From: Ilumatobacteraceae bacterium
GTDB lineage: Bacteria; Actinomycetota; Acidimicrobiia; Acidimicrobiales; Ilumatobacteraceae
Direction: 5' to 3'
Length of the DNA: 51,907 nucleotides
Assembly: GCA_022843125.1 (NCBI GenBank)
Contig: JALHOG010000033.1
Location: 1 to 51,907 of the forward strand
A program made the position numbers and the translations under genes. Shown one piece after another: positions 51,014-51,907 of the stretch (its first letter is position 1; every line of letters starts with the position of its first letter). The notes under the pieces were generated by a model. It did no database searches and was not told the origin of the DNA. It was given only the letters and a program-made list of their open reading frames with translations.

Positions 51014-51907
51014 ATGAGGTCACGCACCGGCCCGCGCCTCGTACCTGCGCTCGAGCGGGCCACGTTCCGCGCCGAGGCCCCCGTGCGCCGGATCGTTCGG
51101 TCGCAGCGGCTCAACCCGCTGCCCCACGCCGGAACGATCAGCGTGTTCCTGCTGGGCGTCGTGGTCGTCACCGGCGTCTACATCACGCTGTTCTTCCAGT
51201 TCGGCTTCGAGGCGTCGCACCGGTCGGTCGAGAAGATGGCCGATCACCCGATCCAGTCGGCGGTGCGCACCCTGCACCGCTACTCGTCGGCCGCCCTGGT
51301 GCTCACCACCCTCGTCCACGCCTGGCGCGTGTTCGTGGCCGGCCGCTTCAGCGGACCCCGGCGCTGGCGGTGGACGAGCGGCGTCGTGTCGCTGCTCGTG
51401 GTCTGGCTCGCCGGGGTCACCGGCTACTGGCTCGTCTGGGACGAGCGGGCACAGGCGCTCAACGAGGCGACCACCTCGGTCGCCGGCGGGCTCGACAGCG
51501 TCGCCACCTTCTTCGTGCGCGACGTGTACGGGGCGGGCGCCGGCACCGGCTGGCCCGTGCTGTTCGTGATCTGGCTCGCGCACCTGCTCCTGACCGTCGT
51601 GATCGGGTACGCCCTGTGGCGGCACGTCCGCCACACCCGGCTGCGCGTGCTGCCGCCGCGGCACTGGATGGCGATCATGGCCGGCGCGCTCGTGGTGGCG
51701 TCGATCGCCTTCCCCGCCGACCTGCTCGACCGGGCCGACCCCACCCAGGTGGTCGGCGATCTCCCGCTCGACCCGTTCGTGCTGTTCCTGCTGCCGCCGC
51801 TGCTGGGCGGATGGGCCTGGCTCGCGATCGCCCTGCTCGTGGTCGTCGCCACCGCCGCGCTGGTCGCACCGCACGTGCGACGTGCACCGGTGCCGGTGGT
51901 GGCGATC
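51014..51907 (+). CDS. Cytochrome b-like membrane protein (partial at right edge)
   Basis: 298 codons before the window ends. After a basic N-terminus and a first helix (GTISVFLLGVVVVTGVYITL) it has TLHRYSSAALVLTTLVHAWR, VVWLAGVTGYWLVWDERA and WLAHLLLTVVIGYALWRHVR; the His pairs spaced like in cytochrome b6 suggest b-heme binding. The pattern is that of the N-terminal cytochrome b fold rather than an oxidase subunit. It follows the oxidase by 22 nt and so could be a quinol-linked or b-type partner. The C-terminal half is not in the window. Confidence 0.75.
   Translation, partial: MRSRTGPRLVPALERATFRAEAPVRRIVRSQRLNPLPHAGTISVFLLGVVVVTGVYITLFFQFGFEASHRSVEKMADHPIQSAVRTLHRYSSAALVLTTLVHAWRVFVAGRFSGPRRWRWTSGVVSLLVVWLAGVTGYWLVWDERAQALNEATTSVAGGLDSVATFFVRDVYGAGAGTGWPVLFVIWLAHLLLTVVIGYALWRHVRHTRLRVLPPRHWMAIMAGALVVASIAFPADLLDRADPTQVVGDLPLDPFVLFLLPPLLGGWAWLAIALLVVVATAALVAPHVRRAPVPVVAI

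Overview
The window is high-GC DNA, densely coding on both strands, with many 1, 4 and 8 bp stop/start overlaps. Several genes are of actinobacterial type: a fused rhamnulose-1-P aldolase/dehydrogenase, a MalT-like ATPase carrying a SARP-type DNA-binding end, GTG starts, partner-switching regulators and a CtaG/SCO/PCuAC copper set. A free-living aerobic actinobacterium fits best, perhaps of the Acidimicrobiia; that placement is inference from gene types, not a phylogenetic result.

Layout. 1-528: left-edge fragment of a secreted protein. 799-12969: L-rhamnose region, with a RidA-like gene, a LacI repressor, a GH78 alpha-L-rhamnosidase, an ABC importer without its ATPase, rhamnose isomerase, aldolase/dehydrogenase, rhamnulokinase, and a decapitated lactate-dehydrogenase-like gene at the end. 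The two divergent transcription units start at 8060-8233, where each promoter is followed by a LacI-type palindrome. 12970-15021: gene-poor stretch holding a VapBC module and one small doubtful gene. 15022-25994: M20 peptidase, MFS transporter, Fic protein, two secreted proteins, a large ATPase-LuxR regulator and a DoxX-like membrane protein. The 989-residue secreted protein ends in three copies of a domain also present at the left edge. 26044-30549: RsbW-like kinase and RsbU-like phosphatase, a MarR-GNAT fusion with a perfect palindrome touching its start codon, an oxidoreductase remnant, and small proteins. 30599-34242: copper delivery and oxidase assembly (PCuAC twice, CtaG, SCO1, TlpA). 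34259-38973: P450, SnoaL-like protein, WYL regulator divergent from a DrrAB-type ABC exporter with a shared palindrome. 39156-42650: a 1085-residue ATPase/TPR/SARP regulator and a tiny gene preceded by three 11-bp direct repeats. 42797-51907: respiratory chain, with a seven-gene Rieske/split cytochrome b operon on the minus strand and a ba3-like oxidase operon on the plus strand, divergent from a region with three 14-bp palindromes of the form GGGACnTTnGnCCC.

The genes combine into three themes: (i) rhamnoside uptake and breakdown to DHAP and lactate; (ii) a bc-type complex whose operon includes an NAD(P)H/FAD/4Fe-4S oxidoreductase (605 aa), beside a ba3-like oxidase and its copper-loading factors; (iii) locally encoded regulators next to visible operator-like repeats. 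The strongest candidates for something undescribed are the flavin/FeS protein inside the cytochrome b operon, the triple palindrome between the two respiratory operons, and the SARP regulator with its 11-bp repeat array and tiny target gene.
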